A DNA stretch of 64,000 nt from Pseudoalteromonas prydzensis (lineage in GTDB: Bacteria; Pseudomonadota; Gammaproteobacteria; Enterobacterales; Alteromonadaceae). Location: positions 62,001 to 126,000 of the forward strand of contig NZ_BDDT01000012.1 of NCBI RefSeq assembly GCF_001661495.1, given 5' to 3'. A program made the position numbers and the translations under genes. Of the stretch, positions 9,157 through 17,849 are shown one piece after another (within the stretch, counting starts at the first letter, position 1; each line of letters starts with the position of its first letter). Below the pieces are notes generated by a model. It was not told the DNA's origin and did not search any database. It was given only the letters and a program-made list of their open reading frames with translations.

Positions 9157-10401
9157 ATGTTTGATATGATGGAACAACACAGCGAAGAAGCTGTCATAAA
9201 AGTAATAGGCGTGGGCGGTGGCGGCGGTAACGCAGTCGAGCACATGGTTAAGCAACAAATTGAAGGTGTGCGTTTTATTGCAGCCAATACGGATGCGCAA
9301 GCATTACGTAATTCATCGGCAGATATTACTGTACAACTAGGCACGCAGATCACCTCAGGTTTAGGTGCAGGGGCAAACCCAGAAGTTGGCCGTAATTCAG
9401 CTGAAGAAGATGCAGATACTATTCGTTCTAGCCTAGAAGGTGCTGATATGGTATTTATCGCCGCAGGTATGGGCGGTGGTACAGGTACTGGTGCTGCACC
9501 TGTGGTTGCAAAGATAGCCAAAGAGTTAGGCATTCTAACTGTAGCTGTAGTAACGCGCCCGTTTGATTTTGAAGGTAAAAAGCGTGCAGCAGCGGCTGAA
9601 CAAGGTATTAACGAATTGTCAGAAATTGTTGATTCGCTTATTACAATTCCTAACAATAAATTGCTTAAAGTATTAGGCAAAGGGACTACACTATTAGATG
9701 CGTTCGCGAAAGCGAATGATGTGCTATTTGGTGCGGTACAAGGTATTGCGGAATTGATCACTCGTTCTGGTCTGATCAACGTGGATTTCGCCGACGTACG
9801 TACAGTAATGTCAGCAATGGGTACTGCTATGATGGGCACAGCGTCAGCGTCTGGTCCTGATCGTGCACAAGAAGCAGCAGAAGCAGCTATCTCAAGCCCA
9901 TTACTTGAAGACGTTGATTTAACAGGTGCTAAAGGTATCTTGGTTAATATCACCGCGGGTATGGATATTGCGATTGAAGAGTTTGAAATTGTTGGTAACC
10001 ACGTTAAAGCATTAGCGTCAGAAAACGCGACAGTTGTTGTGGGTGCCGTGATTGACCCTGAAATGACTGATGAACTACGTGTAACGGTTGTTGCTACTGG
10101 CTTAGGTGGCGATCGTCGTCCACAGTTTGGCATTGTTGATAACGGCTTTAAAAAAGCATCAGGTTCTGATGTAAGCGGTTCAGCAGGCCAAACAAGCAGT
10201 ATGTATGTGCCAAGTTTTGCCAGCCAAGGTAGCAGCGAAGAAGTAACCGCAGCCCCAAGTGTTGAAAAACATGAGCAAAGCATGACAACGCAAAGCAATA
10301 GTGGTTTATCAAAAACTAGCGAAAGCAGTAAGAAGTCTGATAAATCAGAAGGTGGCGATTATTTCGACATCCCTGCGTTTTTAAGAAAACAGGCTGATTA
10401 A
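9157..10401 (+). CDS. ftsZ: Tubulin-like cell division GTPase FtsZ
   Basis: FtsZ polymerises into the Z-ring that organises division. The 414-residue protein has the tubulin signature GGGTGTG at 106-112, the T7 loop NVDFADVRTVM, and a variable Ser/Gln-rich linker from about 325. It ends in a canonical C-terminal peptide (YFDIPAFLRKQAD) that binds FtsA and other partners. The length is moderately above the 383 of E. coli because of the linker. A GGAGAG ribosome site precedes the ATG. Confidence 0.98.
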   Translation: MFDMMEQHSEEAVIKVIGVGGGGGNAVEHMVKQQIEGVRFIAANTDAQALRNSSADITVQLGTQITSGLGAGANPEVGRNSAEEDADTIRSSLEGADMVFIAAGMGGGTGTGAAPVVAKIAKELGILTVAVVTRPFDFEGKKRAAAAEQGINELSEIVDSLITIPNNKLLKVLGKGTTLLDAFAKANDVLFGAVQGIAELITRSGLINVDFADVRTVMSAMGTAMMGTASASGPDRAQEAAEAAISSPLLEDVDLTGAKGILVNITAGMDIAIEEFEIVGNHVKALASENATVVVGAVIDPEMTDELRVTVVATGLGGDRRPQFGIVDNGFKKASGSDVSGSAGQTSSMYVPSFASQGSSEEVTAAPSVEKHEQSMTTQSNSGLSKTSESSKKSDKSEGGDYFDIPAFLRKQAD

Positions 10402-10441
10402 GCAAATAAATAAAATTATTTTGCTTGAAAAGTAATCGAAT

Positions 10442-10470
10442 TTGGCAGCTGGTCGTATATGTGATACAAT
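10442..10470 (+). promoter_or_regulatory. Candidate sigma-70 promoter for lpxC, extended -10
   Basis: TTGGCA at 10442-10447 and TACAAT at 10465-10470 are separated by 17 bases. A TG dinucleotide at 10462-10463 sits one base before the -10, so it is an extended -10 element. It lies in the 104-base gap between ftsZ and lpxC, about 35 bases before the lpxC ATG. Confidence 0.6.
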
Positions 10471-10505
10471 CGGTAGTCTAACTGTAACTATAAGTGAGCG
10501 AAGCT

Positions 10506-11417
10506 ATGATTAAACAGCGTACGATTGCAGAAATAGTCAAAGCCATAGGAATTGGACTTCATAAAGGTGAGAAGGTCACAATAACTCTCCGACCTGCGAG
10601 CGCAAATACTGGGATTGTATTTCGTCGTGTCGACCTTGATCCGGTTGTTGATTTTGAAACAACGCCTGAAGCCGTTGGCGATACGCAATTGTGTACCTGT
10701 TTAACCAACAAAGATGGCGTTCGCTTATCTACAACTGAGCACCTTATTGCTGCGGTAGCGGCAATGGGTATTGATAATCTGATCGTTGAATTAGATAGCT
10801 CAGAAGTGCCAATTATGGATGGTAGTGCATTACCATTTATATATTTGTTACAAAAAGGCGGCATTGCAGAGCAAAATGCGGCTAAGCGCTTTATTCGTAT
10901 TAAAGAAAAAGTACGTATTGAAGAAGGTGATAAATGGGCCGAGATCGAACCATATGATGGTTTCCATATCGACTTTGAAATTGCTTTTGACCACCCGGCA
11001 ATAAATGAAAGCCGCCAACGTATCGGTTTAGATATCACGGCACAAAGCTTCACTGAAGAAATTAGCCGCGCACGTACTTTCGGTTTTATGAAAGACATTG
11101 AATACATGCATGCAAATAACCTAGCTTTAGGTGGCAGCATGGACAACGCTGTTGTATTGGATGAGTTTAAAGTGCTTAATCCTAATGGCCTGCGTTATAG
11201 CGATGAGTTTGTTAAGCATAAGATCTTAGACTGTGTTGGTGACATGTTTATGACAGGTCATAACATTTTAGGCAAAATTACTGCCTATAAGTCAGGTCAT
11301 GACTTAAACAACAAGTTACTTCGTAAAATTATGGCAACAGAGTCAGCATGGGAATGGGCTACATTCGATACCCCAGTTACTATGCCAGCACCGGGCCTAG
11401 AGGTAGCGACAGCTTAA
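10506..11417 (+). CDS. lpxC: UDP-3-O-acyl-N-acetylglucosamine deacetylase
   Basis: LpxC is the zinc deacetylase that commits UDP-GlcNAc derivatives to lipid A synthesis. With the ATG at 10506 it has 303 residues, close to the 305 of E. coli, and starts MIKQRT as LpxC proteins do. An in-frame GTG four codons earlier is less likely. Zinc ligand H79 lies in STTEHLIAA, and the second metal cluster is in VKHKILDCVGD near 235-246. It is the last gene of the cluster and ends at a strong terminator. Confidence 0.96.
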   Translation: MIKQRTIAEIVKAIGIGLHKGEKVTITLRPASANTGIVFRRVDLDPVVDFETTPEAVGDTQLCTCLTNKDGVRLSTTEHLIAAVAAMGIDNLIVELDSSEVPIMDGSALPFIYLLQKGGIAEQNAAKRFIRIKEKVRIEEGDKWAEIEPYDGFHIDFEIAFDHPAINESRQRIGLDITAQSFTEEISRARTFGFMKDIEYMHANNLALGGSMDNAVVLDEFKVLNPNGLRYSDEFVKHKILDCVGDMFMTGHNILGKITAYKSGHDLNNKLLRKIMATESAWEWATFDTPVTMPAPGLEVATA

Positions 11418-11440
11418 TCGCAACCGCTTATAACAGTTAC

Positions 11441-11472
11441 AAAAAATGACGCTAACCAGCGTCATTTTTTTT
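11441..11472. terminator. Bidirectional terminator between lpxC and yjjG
   Basis: The perfect 13-base arms AAAAAATGACGCT and AGCGTCATTTTTT flank the loop AACC, and T-runs are present on both strands. It serves the two convergent genes on either side. Confidence 0.9.
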
Positions 11473-11479
11473 GCTTTTT

Positions 11480-12154
11480 CTACAAGCCTAAAAGCCTTTG
11501 CAATTGCACTAGTTCAGTTACTTGGTAGGTTGGTTTTATACCCGCAGGTAACTCTACATTAGGGTGCTGTAACCAACAGCTATCAATACCTGCATTTTGT
11601 GCACCGAGTATATCGCTGCTTGCAGTATCACCAACCATTAAAATTTTTGCTTTATCTGGGTTACCCATCAAATCAAATGTATGCTGAAAAATTTCTAGCG
11701 CAGGTTTTGCTATCCCTACTTGCTCTGAGATTACCAGCCAATCAAACATATCTTTTAACCCCGTGTGCGCTAAGCGACGAGCTTGTAGCTGGGTAAAACC
11801 ATTAGTAATGATACCAAGCTTTGCATGAGGTTTTAGCTTTGTCAGCAGCTCTACAGCGCCTGGTAAAGGCTGGCAGATTTCAGCCATGGCAGTTAAAAAA
11901 TCATCATTGAGCTGTTGTGCGGGGACCCCTAGTTTAGCAGCCCACTCGCTAAAGCGAGTTATTTGTAAGTGCGACGCTGTTATTTTATTGTCTTGATAGG
12001 CAAGCCACAGTGATTTATTGGTTAGTTGATAATGCTGGTAATCACTTTCTGTAAAGTCCACGGCGTAATTGGTGAACATTCTTTTTAAGCCTGCATAGGC
12101 ATTGAAGCTGAATAAGGTTTCATCGGCGTCAAATAGTACATGGGTATACTTCAT
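11480..12154 (-). CDS. yjjG: HAD-family 5'-nucleotidase, YjjG-like
   Basis: The 224-residue protein matches YjjG, a nucleotidase thought to remove non-canonical pyrimidine nucleotides. HAD motif I is FDADET at residues 8-13, motif II is GIITNGF near 114-120, the motif III Lys lies in VGIAKPALEIF, and motif IV is MVGDTASSDILGA. The start overlaps the last base of the yjjX stop (TAATG), so the two house-cleaning enzymes form an operon. Confidence 0.88.
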   Translation of the reverse strand: MKYTHVLFDADETLFSFNAYAGLKRMFTNYAVDFTESDYQHYQLTNKSLWLAYQDNKITASHLQITRFSEWAAKLGVPAQQLNDDFLTAMAEICQPLPGAVELLTKLKPHAKLGIITNGFTQLQARRLAHTGLKDMFDWLVISEQVGIAKPALEIFQHTFDLMGNPDKAKILMVGDTASSDILGAQNAGIDSCWLQHPNVELPAGIKPTYQVTELVQLQRLLGL

Positions 12155-12699
12155 TAAACTTCCTTAGCATAAAGTGCAGGGTGCAAAAAAGGCGCCATGG
12201 CAAGTGTGAGTGCTTGGGTGTAGGTACTTTCGCGGGTAGCATGGTGATTGGTTAATAAGCCTATTGCTCCACCTTGCTGTTTGATGTTGCTGGTATTAAA
12301 TGCATTATCCATCACATCACCAAGCTCTTTACCTTGTAATAACGCGTTATACAGACTTAGTGGTAAAGGCAGGTTACTGCTGCGGCCAATTACGCGCTGC
12401 TGGTTATTGGCAATCACCACAAATGCAAAGGTTGCAGGGCCATAACTAAACTGCTCAGCACCACCTTCCATTGCTACGTAAAAATCGGCTTGGTGATACT
12501 GTTGGCAATACAGTACACGGTTTTCTGCGCCAATACGGGTTTCGTCTTCACCGATAGGCTGATCTGGTACTTGAGAAGGGGCATCAACCCCTTGGCAATC
12601 AATGGTCATAGCAGGGTAATAGAGGGAGAAAATACTGCGGGCAGCATTTATTTTTACCGGATTTTTGGAACCGACGAGAATGCGTAATGTCTCTGTCAT
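12154..12699 (-). CDS. yjjX: Inosine/xanthosine triphosphatase
   Basis: The 181-residue protein begins with the family loop VGSKNPVKINAA and has AMEGGAEQ in the middle, as in YjjX. This enzyme hydrolyses ITP and XTP to keep them out of nucleic acids. It is coupled to yjjG, which has a related cleansing role. The 5' leader can fold so that the ribosome site lies in a hairpin loop; that element is listed separately. Confidence 0.88.
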   Translation of the reverse strand: MTETLRILVGSKNPVKINAARSIFSLYYPAMTIDCQGVDAPSQVPDQPIGEDETRIGAENRVLYCQQYHQADFYVAMEGGAEQFSYGPATFAFVVIANNQQRVIGRSSNLPLPLSLYNALLQGKELGDVMDNAFNTSNIKQQGGAIGLLTNHHATRESTYTQALTLAMAPFLHPALYAKEV

Positions 12700-12730
12700 G
12701 CTGACATCTCCTTTTATGATGAAGTCAGCA
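12699..12730 (-). promoter_or_regulatory. Hairpin presenting the yjjX ribosome binding site
   Basis: On the minus strand TGCTGAC and GTCAGCA form a 7-base stem, extended by ATC/GAT after a 3-base bulge. The loop (ATAAAAGGA) holds the Shine-Dalgarno AGGA, and the 3' arm ends at the A of the start codon. The fold is visible in the sequence; a role in translation control is inference. Confidence 0.4.
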
Positions 12731-12766
12731 GTTTACATAAGCTATGTATTTCAGCAAGGGTATTTC

Positions 12767-13666
12767 TTAAATAGGCAAGTCAACTGGGGCTAATTCAGCA
12801 AGTGCGCGCTTTTTAAGAATAATATCTTTGATAAGAGGGGTTAGTACTAACTCCATGGCGAGTCCCATTTTTCCGCCTGGAACCACCAAGGTGTTGATCC
12901 GCGACATAAAGCTGCCTTCAATCATACGTAGGTAATACGGGAAGTCGACGTCATCTATACCACGAAAGCGAATAACCACAAAGCTTTCATCAAGGGACGG
13001 AATATCTTTGGCGCTAAATGGATTAGACGTATCAACTGTTGGTACACGTTGAAAGTTTATATGCGTGCGTGAGAACTGTGGCGTAATATGATTAATGTAA
13101 TCATCCATACTGCGCACTATTGAGCCCATTACGGCTTCTCGAGAGTGACCACGTTCAGAGGTGTCACGGATCAGCTTTTGGATCCACTCAAGGTTAATAA
13201 TTGGCACCATGCCAATGAGTAAGTCGACATGTTTTGCGACATCATGATCTTCATCGACAACGCCGCCATGCAGTCCTTCGTAGAATAAGATATCAGTACT
13301 TGCTTCTAATTCTTGCCATGGTGTAAAGGTACCAGGTAGTTGATTATATGGTACGGCTTCATCAAAAGTGTGCAAATAACGACGTAACTTACCAGCGCCG
13401 GTATCGCCATAAGTGCTAAATAAGCTTTCAAGCGCGCCAAAGTCATTCGCTTCACGACCAAAGTAACTTATGTGCTTTCCTTCTTGTTGTGCTTCGCGAA
13501 CTTTTTTATCCATCTCAGGGCGAGTATAGCGATGAAAGCTGTCGCCTTCTATAAATGCGGCCTCAATATTAAGACTACGAAATATATGCTTAATAGCACT
13601 TGTCGTGGTGGTAGTACCTGCACCAGATGAACCAGTGATCGCAATAATAGGATGTTTAGCTGACAT
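12767..13666 (-). CDS. prkB: Phosphoribulokinase-family kinase (PrkB-like)
   Basis: The 299-residue protein has the P-loop GSSGAGT at about 12-18, followed by a run of threonines, and the family motifs EGDSFHRY, FYEGLHGG and VDLLIGMVPIINLEWIQKL. Phosphoribulokinases make ribulose-1,5-bisphosphate from ribulose-5-phosphate. No Rubisco or other Calvin cycle gene is near, and PrkB-like members in heterotrophic gammaproteobacteria have no settled role. The substrate is therefore uncertain even though the family assignment is firm. Confidence 0.85.
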   Translation of the reverse strand: MSAKHPIIAITGSSGAGTTTTTSAIKHIFRSLNIEAAFIEGDSFHRYTRPEMDKKVREAQQEGKHISYFGREANDFGALESLFSTYGDTGAGKLRRYLHTFDEAVPYNQLPGTFTPWQELEASTDILFYEGLHGGVVDEDHDVAKHVDLLIGMVPIINLEWIQKLIRDTSERGHSREAVMGSIVRSMDDYINHITPQFSRTHINFQRVPTVDTSNPFSAKDIPSLDESFVVIRFRGIDDVDFPYYLRMIEGSFMSRINTLVVPGGKMGLAMELVLTPLIKDIILKKRALAELAPVDLPI

Positions 13667-13794
13667 AATTGTTCTCGTTTTAAGTAGCTCTGTAGTTATA
13701 AGGCGAAGTGAGGGGGTAGGTCAAGTGACATATCGTTGGGTATAACCATAAAATAGCGCTATTATATGCTCGATAAAAATAATTAGAGAATGAT

Positions 13795-14664
13795 ATGAAA
13801 TTGATTTCACCATGGTTAAGTCTAGTTGCCACTCTTGTTACTATCCCTCATACGGCTTTGGCTGCGATGCCAAAGAGCGAAATTCTGCTTGCTAAACTTA
13901 ACACGGAATACGGGTTACAAGTAAGCCGTATAACTAATAATGATGTTTATAATAACCAACCGTTACTTACTCAAAGCGGTATTTATTTCACTAAAGAAGT
14001 GCTTACTGATGGGCAAAGCCAAACCGATCTGGCTTTTTATGATTTTAGCAATCAGCAAGTTGTAGACATAACAAATACACCTGTCAGTGAATACTCGCCA
14101 ACGTTAACCCCAACTGGTAATGCACTTTCAGCAATCGTGGTTGAGGCTGATGGAAAGCAAAAATTATGGCAATACCCGTTTGATCATAACATAACACCGA
14201 GTCGTATTTTTGAGTGGGTAGAGCCGGTTGGTTACCATGCTTGGGGAGCTAAAAATGACATGGTAATGTTTATTTTAGGTGAACCTCATACCTTACAATA
14301 TACTCAGGTAGCTGCAGCGAAGCCGAAAGTGGTTGCTGAGCATATTGGCCGTACGTTGACATATAATCATGCATTAGCTGCCTATACATTTAGTTATAAC
14401 AAAGCACAACAGCACTGGTTAGCCAGTTATGATCCGCAAGAGAATACCGTTACTGATTTGTTTCGTTTACCGCAGCATGTACAAGATTACGCATTTAAAG
14501 ATACTAATACGGTTATTTATGCTGTAGATAATCGTGTTTACCAACGTCAGTTAAATAATCCAGAACAGGTTTCACTGTGGCTTGATTTAACGCCTTACTG
14601 CGATAGTAATATTACCCGTATGAGTTATTTGAATGACCAGCTTGCCTTTGTATGCGCTAAATAA
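13795..14664 (+). CDS. Secreted TolB-like beta-propeller protein, function unknown
   Basis: The 289-residue protein has a clear signal peptide (about 1-23, ending TALA/AM). The rest reads as repeated short beta strands with motifs such as YSPTLTPTGNALS and YHAWGAKNDMVMF, like TolB or WD40-type propellers. Two Cys near the C-terminus (CDSN..., FVCAK) could form a periplasmic disulfide. An AGAGA-like ribosome site precedes the start. It stands alone between a divergent kinase gene and a small gene downstream, and I cannot name a partner or ligand. Confidence 0.7.
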   Translation: MKLISPWLSLVATLVTIPHTALAAMPKSEILLAKLNTEYGLQVSRITNNDVYNNQPLLTQSGIYFTKEVLTDGQSQTDLAFYDFSNQQVVDITNTPVSEYSPTLTPTGNALSAIVVEADGKQKLWQYPFDHNITPSRIFEWVEPVGYHAWGAKNDMVMFILGEPHTLQYTQVAAAKPKVVAEHIGRTLTYNHALAAYTFSYNKAQQHWLASYDPQENTVTDLFRLPQHVQDYAFKDTNTVIYAVDNRVYQRQLNNPEQVSLWLDLTPYCDSNITRMSYLNDQLAFVCAK

Positions 14665-14683
14665 GATAAAACTTTGCAAGAAC

Positions 14684-14709
14684 TTAGCTGTACTGTAGTT
14701 TACAGCTAA
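14684..14709. repeat. Inverted repeat between two unknown genes
   Basis: Perfect 9-base arms TTAGCTGTA and TACAGCTAA surround an 8-base loop. No T-run follows, so it is not a typical intrinsic terminator. It may stabilise the 3' end of the propeller mRNA or bind a protein. Confidence 0.5.
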
Positions 14710-14735
14710 CAGCCTAATGAGAAATAAGGATAACC

Positions 14736-15101
14736 ATGTCAGCTAGTCCAGAGCAAATCAATGAGCAACTAATAGCATCAGAGTGCCGCAGTAATTTTAA
14801 AATTAAAAATATCACTGAATACATGTTACCTAAATCAAAAGAAGCTATTTATTTGCATATAGAAGGGGGGCAAGCTAAGTTAGTACTTCGTCCTGCTTTA
14901 GAAGTTTTTAGTGATGATTTTAATAAAATAGAAGGCGTTAGCCGTATCGCTGGTTTTTTTCATAGTAGTGAAATGACTCGCTTTCCAACTCGTATATTTA
15001 AAAGCACCAACCCAATTCATTATGGTATTGGTTTTAAGATGACTAGCGTTGAAGGCGCTAAAGACTTTATCACATCGCTGATTAAGATTATCAACGGCTA
15101 G
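14736..15101 (+). CDS. Small conserved-looking protein of unknown function
   Basis: The 121-residue soluble protein has no signal peptide or membrane segment and no motif I can name. It has mixed alpha/beta character with a hydrophobic strand (AIYLHIEGGQAKLVLRP) and a C-terminal helix. An AAGGAT ribosome site lies eight bases before the ATG, which supports real translation. It may be transcribed with the propeller gene upstream, since both are on the plus strand 71 bases apart. Confidence 0.65.
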   Translation: MSASPEQINEQLIASECRSNFKIKNITEYMLPKSKEAIYLHIEGGQAKLVLRPALEVFSDDFNKIEGVSRIAGFFHSSEMTRFPTRIFKSTNPIHYGIGFKMTSVEGAKDFITSLIKIING

Positions 15102-15117
15102 GTTACAGTTAAGCAAT

Positions 15118-15147
15118 ATAAAAAACGGCAAGTCACTGGCTTGCCGT
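15118..15147 (-). terminator. Terminator of the M1 aminopeptidase gene
   Basis: Arms ACGGCAAG and CTTGCCGT (15125-15132 and 15140-15147) enclose a 7-base loop. Read on the minus strand, the stem is followed by a T-run, just downstream of the aminopeptidase stop. Confidence 0.8.
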
Positions 15148-15152
15148 ACAAA

Positions 15153-17723
15153 TTAACGTTTTAAGAAGCTATTAACAGAATCTAATTCACGTTCCTTAAG
15201 TGAAATACAATTATTCACGCTTTCTTCAAGTTTGCTTAATGTACGCGCATAACCTGGTTCGTCAGCAATTTTACTCATAAAGAAGCTTTGTGTTTTTGCT
15301 AAGCTGCTAGCGCTACAACCTGAGGTTGTAAAGTAAGGCAGATTAGGCACAAAGAATGGTGGCAAGTTGGCCGCTACTTTATCGTAATTCTCATATACCC
15401 AATTGATAAATAAGCTTTCACGAGGTTTGCTATACATCTGACCTGACATGATCGTACGCATGTCAGATGCCGTGACGTCGTCAGTTAAGCTGTAATTTAA
15501 TACCTTAGTTTGCAATTCTGCTTTACCAAAGTAACTCATAGCCTCGAGCATTTTAGTGCGCACTTGCGGATCTTTAGTGGTTTTAAAGGTATTTATATAG
15601 GCATCAAGTAAGTTTTGGTCACCATGAAATGCCGCTAAGTTTAAGTAAGTTGACGCTAAATATGGATCAACTTTTTCAGGATTATTTAAGTAAACTCGCG
15701 CTTGTGCTTTGGCGGTGTTTATAACGCTTTTGTCTTCACCATCAAAGCCTAAACGTGTCACTACTTGCGTACGTAATTGCGAGATTGCCGCATCTTCATC
15801 TACTTTTGCAGTTAAACCATACTGTTTTGCTGCAGGCATGATGCTTTTACGAATAAACTCAGGCCATAGGTCTTGGTTGCTTTCATCTTCAAAAGTACGT
15901 TTTTGTGCAGCTAAATAGCCCAGCGCAGTGTTGGCAACGCGAGGATGTTTATCGCTAACGAATACTTCTAGGGTCTGCATTAAATGGGCTGCTGAAATAA
16001 CACCGGCATCTAATAATGCATCAGCAGCTGACAGAAGCGCTAAACGCTCACGTACGCTGAGTGATTCGGCTGCATGATCAATTAATGAAGCAAACTGTTT
16101 ATCATCCATTACCCAGCGGTAATAACCCAAAGCGCCTTGATCTGGATAAATCCACTCTGGCTCAAACTCAAGTTCAACCGTTTGCTTGGCTTTACTCAGT
16201 AATACATTAGCGGTTTTAACTTTGTCACCCGCACCGTATTTAATTGCCACAGGTACATTCCAAAGTTGCGCAGGCGCGTCAACTCCGGCATTTGTAAAGC
16301 GGCTTTGATCAATCGTCAGTGTTTTACCTTGCTGAGTTACTTTAACAAGCGGAAATGAAGACTGTTCGATGAACGATTTTAATACGCTTGCTACATCTTT
16401 GTTTGATGCTTTACCGAGTGCTTGCCATAAATCAGCCGCTTCAGCATTTTTATAGGAGAACTCTTTTAAATATGCTTGGATACCTCGTTGGAATGCTTCT
16501 TCGCCAATCCAGTTTTCAACCATCGCAAGCACTGAGCTTCCTTTGCTGTACGCAAGCCCTAAGCCATCCATAATATCAGCTTCAGTTTTGATCGGCTTAC
16601 GAATTGGTTTAGTGCTTAAACGCGCATCTAATGCCATTACATTATTTTGCGGTAGGTCTAAATGTGACTCAAACTCAGGGTTTAGTTGCGCTGTTATTTT
16701 TGCCGCCATCCAACTTGCAAACGCTTCATTTAGCCATAAGTCATTCCACCATTGCATGGTGACTAAGTTACCGTACCATTGGTGAGCAAGCTCGTGGGCA
16801 ATAATTGACACATTACGTTGCTTTTTACTGCGTGTAGCGGTGGCTAAATCAAGCAGTAAAATATCTTCACGGTAGGTCACTAAACCAGCATTTTCCATCG
16901 CGCCAAATGGAAACTCTGGCACGGCCACTGAATCTAGCTTTTTATATACGTATGGAATGCCAAAATAATCTTCAAGGGCCGCCAATACTTTTGGCATTGC
17001 TTGCTCGGCATATGCGCCTAAATGAATTTTACCTTGTGGGGTGATCACACGCCCAGGAATAGGCATGCCTTTGACTTCACGCTCTTCAAATGGACCCACA
17101 GCCATCGCCACTAAATACGATGGAATTGGCGGGGTCTTATCAAAGTAGTGGGTAGTCATTTCACCATTTTTAGTGGTTTTTAGTTCTGGGGTGTTGGCAT
17201 ACACTTTTTGTGAGCTAGGCGCTGTAATGGTGAGTTGAAATGGAATTTTATAGCTTGGCTCATCGAATACTGGGAAAGCTCGGCGCGCATCGCTCATTTC
17301 AAACTGAGTAAATAAGTAAGGCACACCTTGATCTAAGGTTTTATATAAACCAACACTTTGGCGGTTATAAGGTGCAGTAAAATCAACTTTTAGCGTGTAT
17401 TTGCCGGGTTGAATTTGTTCTTCACAGCTGAACTTAACTTTGCCAGTTTTAAGCATCTCAGTGCTTAGAACACAGTTTTCATCACCTAATAATTTTGCCA
17501 TTTGTGTTGCATAGTCAACACCGTTAAGCTCAATATAGTGAGTTGGTTTTAGTACTTCAAGGGCTATCTCGGTCATCCCTGAAAAACTATCTTGAGCAGG
17601 GTCGAGGGTTAAAGAAACGTGTTGTGAGCTTGGTTTGGCGAGTTTTTCGAGGACAAACTCATTAGCATGGGCTGAACTGACGGCAACGGCCACACTCAGA
17701 GTCAGTAGACTTTTTATAAACAT
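15153..17723 (-). CDS. Secreted M1-family zinc aminopeptidase
   Basis: The 856-residue protein has a signal peptide (1-20, cut after AHA) and the M1 hallmarks: the exopeptidase motif GAMEN at 274-278, the zinc motif HELAH at 310-314 and the third ligand E333 in LNEAF. The long C-terminal helical region resembles the ERAP1-type domain that closes over the active site. It should trim peptides from the N-terminus in the periplasm or outside the cell. It is not the cytoplasmic PepN of E. coli, which lacks a signal peptide. It appears monocistronic, with its own terminator. Confidence 0.9.
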   Translation of the reverse strand: MFIKSLLTLSVAVAVSSAHANEFVLEKLAKPSSQHVSLTLDPAQDSFSGMTEIALEVLKPTHYIELNGVDYATQMAKLLGDENCVLSTEMLKTGKVKFSCEEQIQPGKYTLKVDFTAPYNRQSVGLYKTLDQGVPYLFTQFEMSDARRAFPVFDEPSYKIPFQLTITAPSSQKVYANTPELKTTKNGEMTTHYFDKTPPIPSYLVAMAVGPFEEREVKGMPIPGRVITPQGKIHLGAYAEQAMPKVLAALEDYFGIPYVYKKLDSVAVPEFPFGAMENAGLVTYREDILLLDLATATRSKKQRNVSIIAHELAHQWYGNLVTMQWWNDLWLNEAFASWMAAKITAQLNPEFESHLDLPQNNVMALDARLSTKPIRKPIKTEADIMDGLGLAYSKGSSVLAMVENWIGEEAFQRGIQAYLKEFSYKNAEAADLWQALGKASNKDVASVLKSFIEQSSFPLVKVTQQGKTLTIDQSRFTNAGVDAPAQLWNVPVAIKYGAGDKVKTANVLLSKAKQTVELEFEPEWIYPDQGALGYYRWVMDDKQFASLIDHAAESLSVRERLALLSAADALLDAGVISAAHLMQTLEVFVSDKHPRVANTALGYLAAQKRTFEDESNQDLWPEFIRKSIMPAAKQYGLTAKVDEDAAISQLRTQVVTRLGFDGEDKSVINTAKAQARVYLNNPEKVDPYLASTYLNLAAFHGDQNLLDAYINTFKTTKDPQVRTKMLEAMSYFGKAELQTKVLNYSLTDDVTASDMRTIMSGQMYSKPRESLFINWVYENYDKVAANLPPFFVPNLPYFTTSGCSASSLAKTQSFFMSKIADEPGYARTLSKLEESVNNCISLKERELDSVNSFLKR

Positions 17724-17849
17724 AGGGCACCTGGATTTTTCTTGTTAGAAGTTATGTACCAAAGCTTTAGAAATAGCGCTCTGGCGTCGTCATTTCTATC
17801 CTAGCAGTTTTTTATCGAAGAGTAATGAGCTAGTTAGTAACAAAGTTTG

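Noticed and set aside
9132..10298. 388-codon open frame antisense to ftsZ
   Set aside because: It mirrors the codon pattern of ftsZ, has a low-complexity Ala/Ser/Pro translation and no known motif. ftsZ on the other strand is certain.
10559..11146. 195-codon open frame antisense to lpxC
   Set aside because: It lies wholly inside lpxC and has no domain signature or ribosome site.
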